Shown one piece after another: positions 18,809 through 28,970 of a DNA stretch of 64,000 nt. Position 1 is the stretch's first letter. The number at the start of each line of letters is the position of its first letter. A model generated the notes under the pieces. The model was not told the origin of the DNA. It saw only the letters and a list, made by a program, of their open reading frames with translations, and ran no database searches. Origin of the DNA: Haematococcus lacustris (Eukaryota > Chlorophyta > Chlorophyceae > Chlamydomonadales > Haematococcaceae); the NCBI GenBank assembly GCA_030144725.1, contig JASKMD010000025.1, forward strand, positions 6,435,208 through 6,499,207. Direction: 5' to 3'. Position numbers and translations under genes: made by a program.

Positions 18809-20374
18809 CTTCCCATTGGCAGATGCAATCCTGCCCTTCTTTGGCTCAGAGTCATTGTGCTCAGAAGGACGCTTCCCTGCAGCCTTAGCATCAGCAGGAG
18901 GACGAGGGTAGCCGGACAGCTTCCTGGCCTCTAGAGCTGGCATGTCCTTATAGGGACACAGAGGCTTGAGATGCCTGGGATCATAGCAGTGATGGCAGTA
19001 CTGGCCAGGCTTCATGTTGGACTGCTCAGCAGCCTTCTCAGCCTTCTGCTTCAGAATGACACGGTAGCCAGCAGCAGGACCAGCAGCCATGCCAGCCCTG
19101 AAGCCCCTGGAACGGGCTGGGACTTTGGCAGGTGGGTCGCTCTGGGTGCTCTTAGGAGGACGAGGGTTGTTTGCACGCTCCAGACCCTCAGTCAGCTGCT
19201 TAGCCTGCACAGCAGCAACATGCCGCTTTGTGCCGACTGCCTCAGCAAGGATCTCAGCAGCACGCTGAGCCTGCCTGGCAGAGTCGATGGCCTGAGCCAG
19301 AGTGAAGGCAGGAAAAGGAGCAGAATCCCTTAGGACTGCCTTTTTCAGCTCAGATGTCAGTCCCTTGATAAACAGGGAGACAAGCAAACTCTCATCCATG
19401 CACTGGACACCAGCAGTCAGCAGATTGTTCCTGAAAGCAGTGACATATTCATTCAGAGGGAGCTGGGACGACATGCGAATGCTGCCTTCAAGTAGCTGCT
19501 TTTGGGCATCAGTCTGATCGTCACGCAAGTCGTCTCCTGTATACTCAAGAAAGGACATTCGCAGGTAAGGCCAGGTAGGTGCAGTGCGGGTTTGTGCGAA
19601 GTGAGCAGCACGGATGGATGGCAACCAAGCATCACGCGCAGCCCCGGACAGGAATGCAGGGAAAACAGAGGCAATGTCCAGGTTGAAGCGCAGGCAATGT
19701 GCTTCTAAGTCGTCACAGAAGGCAGAGGCCCTGCGGCGAGACTTGGTGCAATTGTCTGTCCACTTATCAGGGCCAGGCACAGACTTAGCAGCTGGCGCCT
19801 GACTATTAACCTGAGGAAAGAGGTGATGCAGAGCGCCGCCTCTCCCACCGATTGAGTTGAAGGTACCAGGAATACACGCAGGGCGTGTACCTGACCGACT
19901 TGGGGACGGAGTGCGCATACTAAACAGCCTGTCCTGAATGGAGGGAGGGGACCCTGGGAATAGACCCACCTTTTCAGCCAGCGCAGCCAGTGTGCGATCT
20001 GTCAGCTTTTGGCGAGATTTCATCTTGGCCAGCTCGGTTTTAGCCTCCTTCAGCTGGTCCTGCGTGTCCAGCAGCGACTGGGCCAGCTGGTCTGCGGAAG
20101 ACAGGTCAATTTCGCCCTCAGAGACGTCGTCAGCCTCTTCGTCCTCATCCTGCTCCTCCTCTTCGTCTTCTTCATCGCCTGGAGGGACTGGGCCATCGCC
20201 CTGCCCATTCCGCGGCGGAGTTGCAGCAGGAAAACCGTCGGGGAACAAAGCCGCCCTCAGGGACCTGGCAAACTCGCGATCAGATAGGGCCTGGGCCAAT
20301 ATGGCCTGGGAACCCGCAGGACCGCCGGCTGAGCCAGCGCCTGGTGTTTCGCCATTAGGCGTAGTGTCAGTCAT
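18806..20374 (-). CDS. gag: Gypsy copy A Gag
   Basis: About 522 residues from the ATG at 20374 (MTDTTPNGETPGAG), the same start as in copy C; the frame is open slightly further upstream only through non-ATG codons. Order: Gly/Pro-rich N terminus; strongly acidic segment (DEEDEEEEQDEDEE); coiled-coil stretch (LLDTQDQLKEAKTELAKMK); capsid-type region with FLSGAARDAWLPS and FLEYTGDDLRDD; basic tail; one CCHC zinc knuckle CHHCYDPRHLKPLC. It would form the virus-like particle and bind element RNA. It is intact, ends at TGA, and pol follows in the same frame. Confidence 0.9.
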   Translation of the reverse strand: MTDTTPNGETPGAGSAGGPAGSQAILAQALSDREFARSLRAALFPDGFPAATPPRNGQGDGPVPPGDEEDEEEEQDEDEEADDVSEGEIDLSSADQLAQSLLDTQDQLKEAKTELAKMKSRQKLTDRTLAALAEKVGLFPGSPPSIQDRLFSMRTPSPSRSGTRPACIPGTFNSIGGRGGALHHLFPQVNSQAPAAKSVPGPDKWTDNCTKSRRRASAFCDDLEAHCLRFNLDIASVFPAFLSGAARDAWLPSIRAAHFAQTRTAPTWPYLRMSFLEYTGDDLRDDQTDAQKQLLEGSIRMSSQLPLNEYVTAFRNNLLTAGVQCMDESLLVSLFIKGLTSELKKAVLRDSAPFPAFTLAQAIDSARQAQRAAEILAEAVGTKRHVAAVQAKQLTEGLERANNPRPPKSTQSDPPAKVPARSRGFRAGMAAGPAAGYRVILKQKAEKAAEQSNMKPGQYCHHCYDPRHLKPLCPYKDMPALEARKLSGYPRPPADAKAAGKRPSEHNDSEPKKGRIASANGK

Positions 20375-20414
20375 GGTGCGGCCAGTCACTGAGGTATCGG
20401 AATACGGAAACCAA

Positions 20415-20650
20415 TGTAACGTTCAGAAAGAACGCGCCTTAAATCTTTTCAGTGTGTGAACGCCATGCAACGCTAACCGCAGTTACAGGTGTCAGACTGC
20501 TGCAGCGCAACCAGGCTAAGACATAGAACGGCCTCCGGGGATCGAACCCGAATGGTGGGCAGCAGTACAGCCCACCACTTAACCTGCCTGTATCACACTT
20601 CAGCAGTGACACTAGCGCCGATCCGCTTAGTGCAGAATCGGAACGCTACA
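20415..20650 (-). repeat. Gypsy copy A 5' LTR (236 bp)
   Basis: Read on the minus strand it starts TGTAGCGTTCCG and ends GAACGTTACA (TG...CA with inverted ends TGTAGCG/CGTTACA). It is homologous to the copy C LTR at 32519-32755. It contains a strong hairpin (TGGTGGGC...GCCCACCA) followed by a tRNA T-arm-like stem-loop CGGGTTCGATCCCCG (20535-20550). The conserved TTGGTTTCCG just inside the LTR is where a primer-binding site would be. Confidence 0.9.
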
Positions 20651-21024
20651 ATGCCGGTGTGGTGGAGCTATGGGGCTACAGCTCACTTCAAGGGCAGGCA
20701 TGATTCAGAGGGAGGGGTGGTGAAGCAGTGGCTGAGGGGTGAGATCCTGGCTGATCGTGTTGGGAAGTGCAATGCATTGGGGTTTGTGCAACATTGCAAT
20801 GCATATCACAAGCCAGCTGCTGTTGCTGACCCCAGCAAGGCTCACCGTGCACGAGCAAGTGTGGGTCATCGGTGGTGCTTGGAGCTGAGCACACGGGAGG
20901 TAGAGCTTTGCAGTGCTCCACAGCGGGATGCACATGCCTTTGCATCATCCATCCCCGGCTCCATGAGCATGCATAGCTGCTTCTTCCCTGCTGCAGGGAT
21001 CCACGTTGAGTGGTCAGAGACTGC
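20651..21024. other. Unassigned flank of gypsy A
   Basis: Unique sequence with a plus-strand open frame that reads on towards the Cys-rich ORF in another phase. I cannot tell whether it is a decayed upstream exon. Confidence 0.3.
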
Positions 21025-21288
21025 ATGTGCATGTGCCCAATGCATGACCCCCGCACCAAGGGGTGTGTGCATGAGGACAAGCACTGGGACGACGAGTGCC
21101 TCACCCTTCTGTGCTCATTTGCACCAGACAGCGTGAAGAAGCTGTGCACCTTGGGCAAGAAGCTGAGCGTGAAAATGTTAAATGAGTATTGCAAGGAAGT
21201 GGGGTTGTACGTGCCAGCCAACACCTTGCGTGCTGACGTACGGTACATGGTACTGGAGCATCTCAATGGGCAGGCAGAGTGGGATTGA
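21025..21288 (+). CDS. Small Cys-rich protein with SAP-like C terminus (fragment?)
   Basis: 87 codons from ATG at 21025 to TGA. The N-terminal half is Cys/His-rich (CMCPMHDPRTKGC, then HEDKHWDDEC) and could bind zinc. The C-terminal half (LSVKMLNEYCKEVGL followed by RADVRYMVLEHL) has the helix-extended loop-helix look of a SAP-type DNA-binding motif. The codon pattern and amino-acid composition look real, but the start is uncertain and upstream exons may exist. It could be a remnant of a DNA transposon or a host gene. I do not recognise a family. Confidence 0.35.
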   Translation: MCMCPMHDPRTKGCVHEDKHWDDECLTLLCSFAPDSVKKLCTLGKKLSVKMLNEYCKEVGLYVPANTLRADVRYMVLEHLNGQAEWD

Positions 21289-21570
21289 GCTGGCTGTGCG
21301 AAAACTGGGCTCCATGCGTAAAGTGTACCGCAGTGTACCGCAGCGGAGAACTCTGCATCCCGCGTTGTGGGTGTTGTTAGGCAGCACTTGAAAGGCCCAT
21401 CGCGCACAGCGGAACCGTTCGCGTGCCAGGCAGACTGCCGGTCACCGTGGGTGCCAGCAGCTCGGGCGCGCAGGCGCAAGCGCGGCGCAGAGATAAGGCA
21501 TTTCGCGTTAAAATGACAACTCAACTCTCACCAGGCATGCCGCAAAGTCAAATGTCCCTTACGTGGTGGT

Positions 21571-21885
21571 TCAATGGGAGGGGTGACCAGCTGCTGTTCT
21601 GGATGCCACCTGCTGCAAAGCCGTATGCTCATCTTGCAGGCGTTGGTGTGCTGCCTGCAGGTCGTCTAGGTCGCCCTGCAACCCATCCACGGTGCCCATG
21701 AGGGACTGCTCCACATCCCGCAGCCGCTGCACCTCAGCCTGCAGATCACGGTTTGTCGCTTGTGCCGTACAAGCTGCAGCCTTGATGTTGTTAGGGCAAT
21801 GCAGATAGCCAGCCCTTGGCGACTTGTTGAGTGCATAGAGCTGAGCACTCTTGGCCTTGCTTAATCTCTTCTTGGTTCTCTTCAT
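21571..21885 (-). CDS. Basic/coiled-coil small protein
   Basis: 104 codons from an ATG at 21885 that follows a long pyrimidine-rich leader (21890-22090), as many algal 5' ends show. The first 25 residues are very basic (MKRTKKRLSKAKSAQ). Residues from about 45 form heptads of Leu/Val (LQAEVQRLRDVEQSL, LQGDLDDLQAAHQRL), predicting a coiled coil. A basic region followed by a coiled coil would suit a nucleic-acid-binding dimer, but the spacing is not a clear bZIP. Function unknown; it may be the first exon of a longer gene. Confidence 0.4.
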   Translation of the reverse strand: MKRTKKRLSKAKSAQLYALNKSPRAGYLHCPNNIKAAACTAQATNRDLQAEVQRLRDVEQSLMGTVDGLQGDLDDLQAAHQRLQDEHTALQQVASRTAAGHPSH

Positions 21886-24007
21886 GGTTAGGGATTGAGA
21901 GGTGGGTGGGTGAGATGCTGAGCGGGGCTACGGGCTTGGCTCGGTGGTCAGGGTGATGGGGGGTGATGGATACGGAGATGGGTGAAGGAGAGGTTGGGGA
22001 GAGGTAGGAGGCGAGGAGAAGGAGGGTTAGGGGGGAGGAGGCTGATGGCAGGCTGGGATGAGGGGCTACTGGGAGCTGGGCGGGGTAGACGAGGTTGGGA
22101 GATGGTGGGTTAAGGTGTGTTGGTGGTGGCCATGTGGCGGAGTGGTCAGCCAAGCTCAGTCGGCTCCTCATGCACCTGTAGCCATCAGCATGTGTTCCTT
22201 GTAAGCGGTCCATCTTGTCACATACAAACCCAATGATTGAGTTGCATGGCGCCATGGACGCGTTGATGAGTATGCTACAAAAGATTCGTGTGAGGCCAGG
22301 CTGTTGTTCAATGGTTGAAAACATATAGCGGGTCATAGCTGGAGGGGGTGTCTAGTCCCTACTGTGCCGCCCACCATTACAGCGATACAGCGATGTCGCA
22401 CACGAATTCGAGTTTCTTCACATCCTCGCCAAGCGGCCTGCACCATCAAGAAGCTCGCGCAGCCATGTTTACCGGACTTCGGTGGTGTGCGCCACCAACA
22501 TGTCGTGCATCGCTAACGGATAGCCAAGGACGTAGCTAACCAGTGTAGCTAACCACGGTCTGCGATTGGGACACATCCGGGGTCACATGTGGCTGCCCGC
22601 ATCGAAAGACTCCGATGGCAATTCCAGTCGAACATTAAACGCGCAATATCGCATTGCAGCAGACGCAGTAAACGTTACATCAAATGATGGAGTAGATGGG
22701 CTGCAGTTGCATGAAGATTACTAACCCCATGTTGGGAACGCCTGACTCTTTGCCTTGGCCAAAGCTGCGGCATGGGTGACTGCAAGGGCACGCAAGTTTG
22801 AGTGAAGAGGAAGATGCTGAGATATGCCGGCACTGCAAGCAGCCACAGGATCACCATGACTTCATAAGGGAGGTTCAGTGCCCTATCTAGTGCAAAGTCA
22901 AGCCTTGGTGACTTGGCGCACGGAGACACTACCCTTGCTGACCTGTGCAAGAAGTGTTTAAACCATGGCGGATTGACATGTTATGCAAGGGATGGCTGTC
23001 TAGGATATTTATAAGCACATCCACATCCTCAAAAATGTGTTTTGTTGCAAACTTTGCATCGGGAAAAAGTAAACAATGTTTTTCGGGGCCTCGCGAATCG
23101 AAATAGATAGTACGGTAATCAGCAAACTATTTGCCGCAGTGTGCAGAGTTACAGGCGGCATACTACAAGAGCCCGGCTCCCTGTCACTGACAGGCTGGGA
23201 ATGCGTTACTGCAGTGCTGCTCAACGCTGTGTTTAGGACTTGTTTGCAGAAACGACGGGATTATGTACTTGTGAAGCATGCTTGTACAAGTATAGACGCA
23301 GGCCACATTGCAGTGTGTAGCTACAGCCCGGTATACAGGTTAGCCATGGCCATGTTGTTGGGTATGCTGCAGTAGGCAACATGGCGACGTCACCATGGGT
23401 ACGAACGTGGACCCGAGCTCACGTGCACTGACTTTGAAGTACACCAGGTGTCCTTGTACACCACTCGCACTCAGCTGAGGCAACGACACTTGAGGGTTGC
23501 CCGTGAAGGCCTCTCGTTTCGTGCCATGTGCAGCAGAGAGCGCGATGGCGGCTCCGGTGGGATGCACTAGGTGGCCGCGGTCGATGGCGGGTGGCGTGGA
23601 GACAGATGCTGATGATGCTTTTGCGATGCGAATTGTGCAGGCTCGGCCTAGCAACCAAAGCTGCCTTGCGTACAACCTGCTGCGATGTCGAGCGACCAAT
23701 TGGTTTTATTTTGTTTTATTTTGTGCTTGTTTTGTAATTGTTTTGGGCAGGCTCAACGCAATGGGCTGGGTCAGCTTCACCCTTGGTCAAGTCGCCTTGA
23801 CATCTACAGCCCTTGGAGCATTATATATAGTTGTAAGCATTATGGCTGACGAAGGCCAGGTTGGAAACACAAACAGCAAGAGGTCACAAACAGCAAGAGG
23901 CCAAACAGCAAGAGGTCAAACAGCAACAACAAGAGTACACAACAACAGCAACAACAACAGCAACAACAAGAGTCCGTCGTATTCAAGAGTCCGTCGTCTT
24001 CATTTAA
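21886..24007. other. Gene-poor region
   Basis: No gene I can support. It holds a pyrimidine/purine-biased stretch (21890-22120), a possible decayed zinc-finger remnant on the plus strand near 22825-22960 (CRHCKQPQDHHDF interrupted by stops), and a small tandem array of about 15-bp units at 23868-23975 (ACAGCAAGAGGTCA then AACAGC repeats). Confidence 0.4.
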
Positions 24008-25264
24008 TTATGCTTGTGAGCGCAATGCTAAGATGGCCTGGCGTGCGACCTCTCGCACCACCCGCTGCTCTCTGTAAGCTCGGAAGGGCGCCTTGACCGC
24101 TTTCGCGGCCTTCCGTGTCTTCCCTGTGATTGTGCGTAATGCATTTGCACTGGGGAAGATCAGCGACTGCCCGCCGACTGTCACCCGCACCGGCACCCGC
24201 ACCCCAGCTACGCTAGTCGTCGGCAGGTCTTTGTCGTCGAGCAGCAGCCAATGCTGCGTGTGCGCCTGGACGAACTGGATGTGGTCCAGGAACTCGGGAA
24301 GGGTCCAGCGGCACTTCATCAGGTTGCAGGTGGTGCAGCACGACCTGGTGTTCTCCGGCGTGTAGGGTGAGCTCGGATCAACCCGGTCGATGCCGAACGC
24401 GGGCGATTGGCCGCACAGGTAGCAGTTGGACGCCCACAGGTCCACCTTGCAAGCAAACACGGGCACAAGCTGGAGCTCAAGTTGCTGCATAGGTCACGCA
24501 CCGTCATTCGCACCTACACCTTCTGCGGCACCCTATGTGACCCAAGGTGTGTGACCCACCTTCTGGGCGGCCGTCAGGAAGTCATCCAACCTGTCTTCGG
24601 AGGCTGCCTGCCATGCTGTCGCGCTCGGGAGGCTGCTCCGAGGACCGGCCATTGGCACGCCAAGCGCGCGGAACATCGCTATTCCGCGCACTTTCTGCAG
24701 GAACTCCACCGCCGGCCTGGGGCCCTTCATCATGTTGCACGTAGGGCAGCACGCGACGGTGTTAGCGTCACTGTACCCCAGCTTTGAGTCGAAGCGGTCC
24801 AGCCCGTTAATCGTGCCCCCGTCGGGAGGGACGAAGTTGCAGTAGTTGCAAGGCTCCAGCAGCTTCTGCTTCATCGCTGCTGTCTCGTCCGGCCCCTCCG
24901 CGACTGAGAGACCCCGCCGCCCCGCGTTGCACTTAATCCCCGCGAACCTCTGTGCCGGGACAGTTGCCACCTGGACCCTCGGCGTTTTCTGCTTGACGGG
25001 GTTGGCTGCGCGGTTGGCTGCGCGGTTGGCCGCCTGGGCAGCCGCTCTGCGAGCTCTGTACCCCTCGTCGTTTGCGCATTTGGCCGCATGGCGGGCTCGG
25101 CTATGCTTGTTGTGACAATCGACGCATTGGGTAGTGTAGTACCCGCAATCGGGTCGGAAATAGAACCTGGCGCCTTCGGCAGGAGTCTTGGCACACTGGG
25201 TGCACGCTGAAGGCAGCGGCGCCTCTGTCTGTGAGGCGTAAGATGCGCGCTTAACTGCGGGCAT
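24008..25264 (-). CDS. Two-exon protein with zinc ribbon and two HNH-type modules
   Basis: Exon 1 is 25264-24560 and exon 2 is 24484-24008; together they give about 393 residues. The two open frames are in the same phase, separated only by a 75-nt segment that starts GTGGGT, ends ATGCAG and contains the stop, so it is read here as an intron. The N terminus has paired CxxC motifs (CTQC, CVDCHNKHSRAR), followed by an Ala/Arg/Asn repeat. Module 1 is CNYCN...NGLDRFDSKLGY...NTVACCPTCNMMKG. Module 2 is CYLCG...GIDRVDPSSPY...NTRSCCTTCNLMKC. Each has the CxxC, DR(F/V)D, N and CxxCNxMK layout of HNH endonucleases. Tandem HNH modules suggest a nuclease of a selfish or viral type, or a host gene derived from one. 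The usual second catalytic His is not obvious, so activity is open. Confidence 0.65.
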
Positions 25265-25562
25265 CGCAATCCGACTTTGCGTACGACTACGTAGCTTGCT
25301 CAGGAAATATTACATGCGGACAATATTACTGGGCGACGTGCATGGCAGTGGGTGAGGCTGAGGACACTGCGGCAGTGAATCTTCCAAAGCAGGCACAGCT
25401 GCAGGGTATGGCTTGCCTGCCTCATCACTGCCGCTCCTCCTGCAGCTGTCGTGATGGAGCTGCCACTGCTTACTTGCTGCCCCTAGCAAGGATGATGTTC
25501 GCTTCCAGCATGTGTCCTTTGGAGCTGTTGCGGTGTAGTGGTGCGCTGGCTGCTACCTCGGA
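25265..25562. other. Intergenic, nothing assigned
   Basis: Divergent spacer between the HNH gene (minus) and the next plus-strand ORF; probably contains one or both promoters. I see no clear TATA box. Confidence 0.3.
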
Positions 25563-26738
25563 GTGAGCTTGGATACACCTTGGAGCGGAGAAGTTGCATC
25601 GTCGCTGCCTCCGTTGGTGCTTCGGCCTCACAGTCCAGCTGCTCCCAGGCGTCACACCGCCAGTGGCAGTGGGCTGGACCCTGCAGCCCAGCTCAGCCCT
25701 TGCCACCAGGGAATGACAACAGACTCACCTCAACATCCACGTTCCCAGCTGCAGCTCACCAGCCTGCAGCAGCTGCATGTCCCCGGTACGACATCAACTG
25801 CCACCAGCCTGCCCATCGTCAGCACCAGGTCGCAGCCCAACTCTCCTGGTGGCTTGCCCCAGGTGGCATGTAGCCGCAGGCCTGCCACTCATTCACTAGA
25901 TGGCATGCCGTCCACGGATGTGTTACATCATACTCAGCCCATCTCCCGCTTTGGCCGCCCTGCGTTACAGCGCACAGAGGCGGCATCACGACCTTGGTCA
26001 CAGGACCTGGCAATGCGTCAACAGGTGGCCACAGGGGCTAGAGGGACGTCAGGCCCATGGCAAAGCATGTCAGCTCAGCCCTCGTCACAGACCAACTGCT
26101 CCCCCTCAAACAACATGGAGGCTAGCAAAGAGCGGCGATTGCTGCGTGCAGAGTTCCTGCAGCAGCTGGGGCGTGGCCAGGGTGCCGACTCTGACACCTG
26201 GGACGAAGATGATAGCCTGTCATCTGGCAGCCGCAACAGCTGCGGCAGTGCGCTGCATGTCCACAAATCGGGGGGCCAGGCCTATGACCTGGCAGCCCTG
26301 GTGCAGCCCTTGGGCCATTTGACCGTAGAGCAGCCAGCGCCGCCGCGCCATGTGCGCAGTGCTAGCCAGGTGCACCTCCTGCTGAAGCCAGACCCCGCTG
26401 ATGCAGTGCACACTTCAGTCCTGGCCACCCCGTTCCGCACGTCTCTGTCAAGCAAGGTGAACAGCTCTTACGCAGCCCTGCCTGCTGCACACAGCCACCA
26501 GCGCTTTGGTATGATGGCGGCTGGCATGGCTCGACGTGGCCCTGCGGGCTCCTTCCAGCTGACAGCCTCGCCACAGCGGCTGCGGCGCTTGGTGCGCACG
26601 GGGGCCTTGCTGCCCTCAGGGGCCGCTGCCCTGGTGCAGCAGGACACCCTGAACATTGGGTTGTGGGGCCGTGACTCACGCCAGTCTGCCAGCCAGCTGG
26701 TCAACCCTGGACAGAGCCAACGCAGCGCTTGCTTGTGA
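25563..26738 (+). CDS. Disordered Ser/Gln/Ala-rich protein, probable 3' exon of a host gene
   Basis: About 390 codons open from the TAG at 25536, ending TGA. No ATG opens the frame and GGAGTGAGC near the start could be a splice site, so upstream exons are likely. The composition is typical of long disordered algal regulatory proteins (Ser, Pro, Gln, Ala, His). One ordered-looking patch is MEASKERRLLRAEFLQQLGRG followed by the acidic DTWDEDDSLSSGS. The C-terminal third is basic (QRLRRLVRTGALLPSG). No domain recognised. Codon bias is strongly G/C-ending, unlike the transposon ORFs nearby, which supports a host origin. Confidence 0.5.
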   Translation: MSLDTPWSGEVASSLPPLVLRPHSPAAPRRHTASGSGLDPAAQLSPCHQGMTTDSPQHPRSQLQLTSLQQLHVPGTTSTATSLPIVSTRSQPNSPGGLPQVACSRRPATHSLDGMPSTDVLHHTQPISRFGRPALQRTEAASRPWSQDLAMRQQVATGARGTSGPWQSMSAQPSSQTNCSPSNNMEASKERRLLRAEFLQQLGRGQGADSDTWDEDDSLSSGSRNSCGSALHVHKSGGQAYDLAALVQPLGHLTVEQPAPPRHVRSASQVHLLLKPDPADAVHTSVLATPFRTSLSSKVNSSYAALPAAHSHQRFGMMAAGMARRGPAGSFQLTASPQRLRRLVRTGALLPSGAAALVQQDTLNIGLWGRDSRQSASQLVNPGQSQRSACL

Positions 26739-26791
26739 CCCAGTAGCAGCAACGCACCGCTTGCTTGTGACCCAGTAGCAACAACGCACCA

Positions 26792-27052
26792 CTGCACCAA
26801 GCAAGTGCTTATCATTGTTATTACCAGCTGGGGAGCAGTGCAGCAGTGCATGTGCTCAGACCCTGAACTCATGTGCCCTCACATGCTCCGGCCGGCCGCC
26901 CTCTCCCACCCCCTCCCAGCTCCTTAGTAGCAGGTTTAGCCCACGCTGCAAAGGAACATGTTGTGACCTTGCTGCATGCTAGTGCACAGTAGCAATAAAA
27001 AGCATCGGAGTCGGAGATAAGGAATAGGAACCCACATCTCAGTGGGGGTTTG
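26792..27052. repeat. Local duplication, copy 1 (empty site)
   Basis: About 260 bp that recur at 27307-27742 with about 93% identity. The shared sequence includes GCTCCGGCCGGCCGCCCTC and CATCTCAG. This copy has GTTGTGAC once, uninterrupted, at 26960-26967, which is the pre-insertion state of the MITE in copy 2. Just before it, a 30-bp segment (CGCTTGCTTGTGACCCAGTA) is itself repeated twice. Confidence 0.85.
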
Positions 27053-27306
27053 CATTATGCATTGATTGAACGAACCCTGCTGACATTTTTGCATTCCTAC
27101 ACATGGCAGACACACGGTGGTGGCTTTGAGAGTGGTGTGTGAGTAGCAAAGCCAATCTTGTTGTTCGATGATTACGATTAGATAGGCATTTCTGATACAA
27201 CACAAGCATGCGGTAAGTACATGGCCCTGGGCACGCCGTCGTTAAAGGCACATGCCATACACAGGTGGGCTAGATGGGTCCTGTCTTGCCAAAAGGGAAG
27301 GAGAAA

Positions 27307-27742
27307 CGCACCAAGCGAATGCTCATCACAATTACCACTAGATGGGGAGCAATGCAGCAGTGCATGTGCTCAGACCCTGAACTCCTGTGCCCTCACATGC
27401 TCCGGCCGGCCGCCCTCTCCCACCCCCTCCCAGCTCCTTAGTAGCAGGTTTAGCCCACGCTGCAAAGAAACATGTTGTGACTAGGGTACGCCCATAGAAT
27501 TCTAGGTGGCTCGGAAACCTAGAAATTTTTCCTGAGCCTAGAAACCTAGAAATAGAATTCTAGGTTGGCCGGCTGGAAACCTAGAAATTTTTCCTGAGCC
27601 TAGAAACCTAGAAATAGAATTCTAGGTTGGCCGGTCGCTCCTTAGTTGTGACCTTGCTGCATGCTAGTGCACTGAAGCAATGAAAAGCATTGGAGTCGGA
27701 GATAAGGAACAGGGATCCACATCTCAGCATATTGGGGGTTGC
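27307..27742. repeat. Local duplication, copy 2 (occupied by MITE)
   Basis: Second copy of the 26792-27052 segment, split by the 163-bp MITE at 27482-27644. Confidence 0.85.
27482..27644. mobile_element. hAT-type MITE with 8-bp target duplication
   Basis: A 163-bp insertion flanked by GTTGTGAC (27474-27481 and 27645-27652). The ends are TAGGG and, inverted, TAAGG, which fit the hAT terminal pattern YARNG. The interior has two copies of a ~63-bp segment rich in CCTAGAAAT and TAGAATTCTAGG. There is no coding capacity, so it must have been moved by a transposase made elsewhere. The duplicated neighbour at 26.96 kb shows the empty site. Confidence 0.88.
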
Positions 27743-28314
27743 AGGTCACCCCCGCCAATGGCCCCGCAATTCACTTTTTGGCACCGTTATTTTTCTTCCA
27801 CCATTGGGCTCTACATCTCACAACGGTGTCGCTAGCAGCTTAGGCCCTCTTTTGTCGATTGTACTGCATTGTCTCGACGACTTGATTTGCTTCGCAATGT
27901 CATCCTCCATCTTATATGCGTGTCGCAACAGGAGAGGTGGATTGGTGGCCGGAGGCATTTCCGTGCCGAGCAGCCTTTGCTGCCGTTGGACTGGGCAACT
28001 CGCGAATACATCTCAGGTAAGCACGGGGTGCTGTTTCTTAGTGCGTTTTGCATACAATGTCAACACATGCAACCAAATCTGCTGACCTCCACAGGTGCTT
28101 GGCTGTTGTGAGGATCAGCATCAAACCCACAGCAGCCCAAGGCTCTTCCAAGCAAGTGCAGTAAGAGTGCAGCAAGGAAATCAGCTCTTGAAAACAGAGA
28201 GCAAGAGGTGAGTAAGGTTGTAATTTACCTCAACTTGTCTAGGTCAATTTGATGTTCACGCGCACACTTGCGCAACGCATGACAGGCATGAACAGTTGAG
28301 GGTAGCACACAACA
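27743..28314. other. Unassigned region with a possible small exon
   Basis: Mostly featureless. On the plus strand a frame ending LDWATREYISG runs into CAG|GTAAGC at 28016/28017, and an acceptor-like CTCCACAG follows near 28095. This could be part of a decayed or small gene. No product recognised. Confidence 0.25.
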
Positions 28315-28551
28315 GTCACCTGCCCGACTTTCATCTCTTATTATTTATTATAAACGACGCTACGCTGACAACCGTTAACTACCTTCGTTCCCACAGCGTG
28401 ACACGGCCAGGGTTTAGAACGTTTCCCCCGAGGAGTCGAACCTCTGAAGCAGGTGTGCGCGAAGGCCCACCTGCCCCTTTCGCCCACCATGTCACACTGC
28501 AGTACAGAAGTACTCGGAGGCGAGCTAGGCTTCGAGGAGCCGTTCGCTACA
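28315..28551 (-). repeat. Gypsy copy D 3' LTR (inner end exact, outer end approximate)
   Basis: Begins TGTAGCGAACGG at 28551 on the minus strand, directly after a polypurine tract (GGAGGGGGAGGAA). It is related to the copy A and C LTRs by its start and by a T-arm-like hairpin GAGGTTCGACTCCTC (28430-28444) preceded by a second hairpin (GCAGGTG...CACCTGC). The outer end is set only by comparison with the ~237-bp LTR of copy C. Confidence 0.6.
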
Positions 28552-28623
28552 TTCCTCCCCCTCCAAAGAGGAAACGTTCCGCCCTCGTGAGAACACGAGG
28601 ACTCGCAACACTAATTAGTGATG

Positions 28624-28964
28624 CTAGGACAAACCATGCACTGCATTATATGCAGTCAACACTTTCAGGCAGTTCGCAAGGTTATTCCTTGGCTCCCATG
28701 TGTTGTAAGAGTCATCATAACCCTGCCACTTAACTAAGTAGCCTCGTGCTTTACCAGCACGTACGCCACGATGGGCAAGCAACTTCTCCACTTCATACAG
28801 AGGCGCCTCATCCAACCACTCCACAGGAGGAGGCAAGTGAGGATGCTCACTGGTGTAGGGTCTCAGAAGAGACACATGGAACACCGGGTGCATGCGCGCC
28901 ATGGCTTGTGGCAGGTCTAGGCGAACAGCAACAGGACCTACATGCTCTAGCACCTTGAAAGGTC
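28624..28964 (-). pseudogene. Gypsy copy D pol, C-terminal chromodomain
   Basis: Codes for the end of integrase ([29 protein letters not shown]) and a chromodomain ([29 protein letters not shown]), ending at a stop before the polypurine tract. It is separated from the integrase core (31370-32518) by the insertions at 28971-31369. A chromodomain marks the chromovirus branch of gypsy elements and is thought to steer integration to chromatin marks. Confidence 0.9.
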
Positions 28965-28970
28965 GTATAG

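Noticed and set aside
28430..28444. A true tRNA gene at the GGTTCGA motifs in the LTRs
   Set aside because: No complete cloverleaf, acceptor stem or clear A box can be drawn; only the T-arm and one other hairpin fit.
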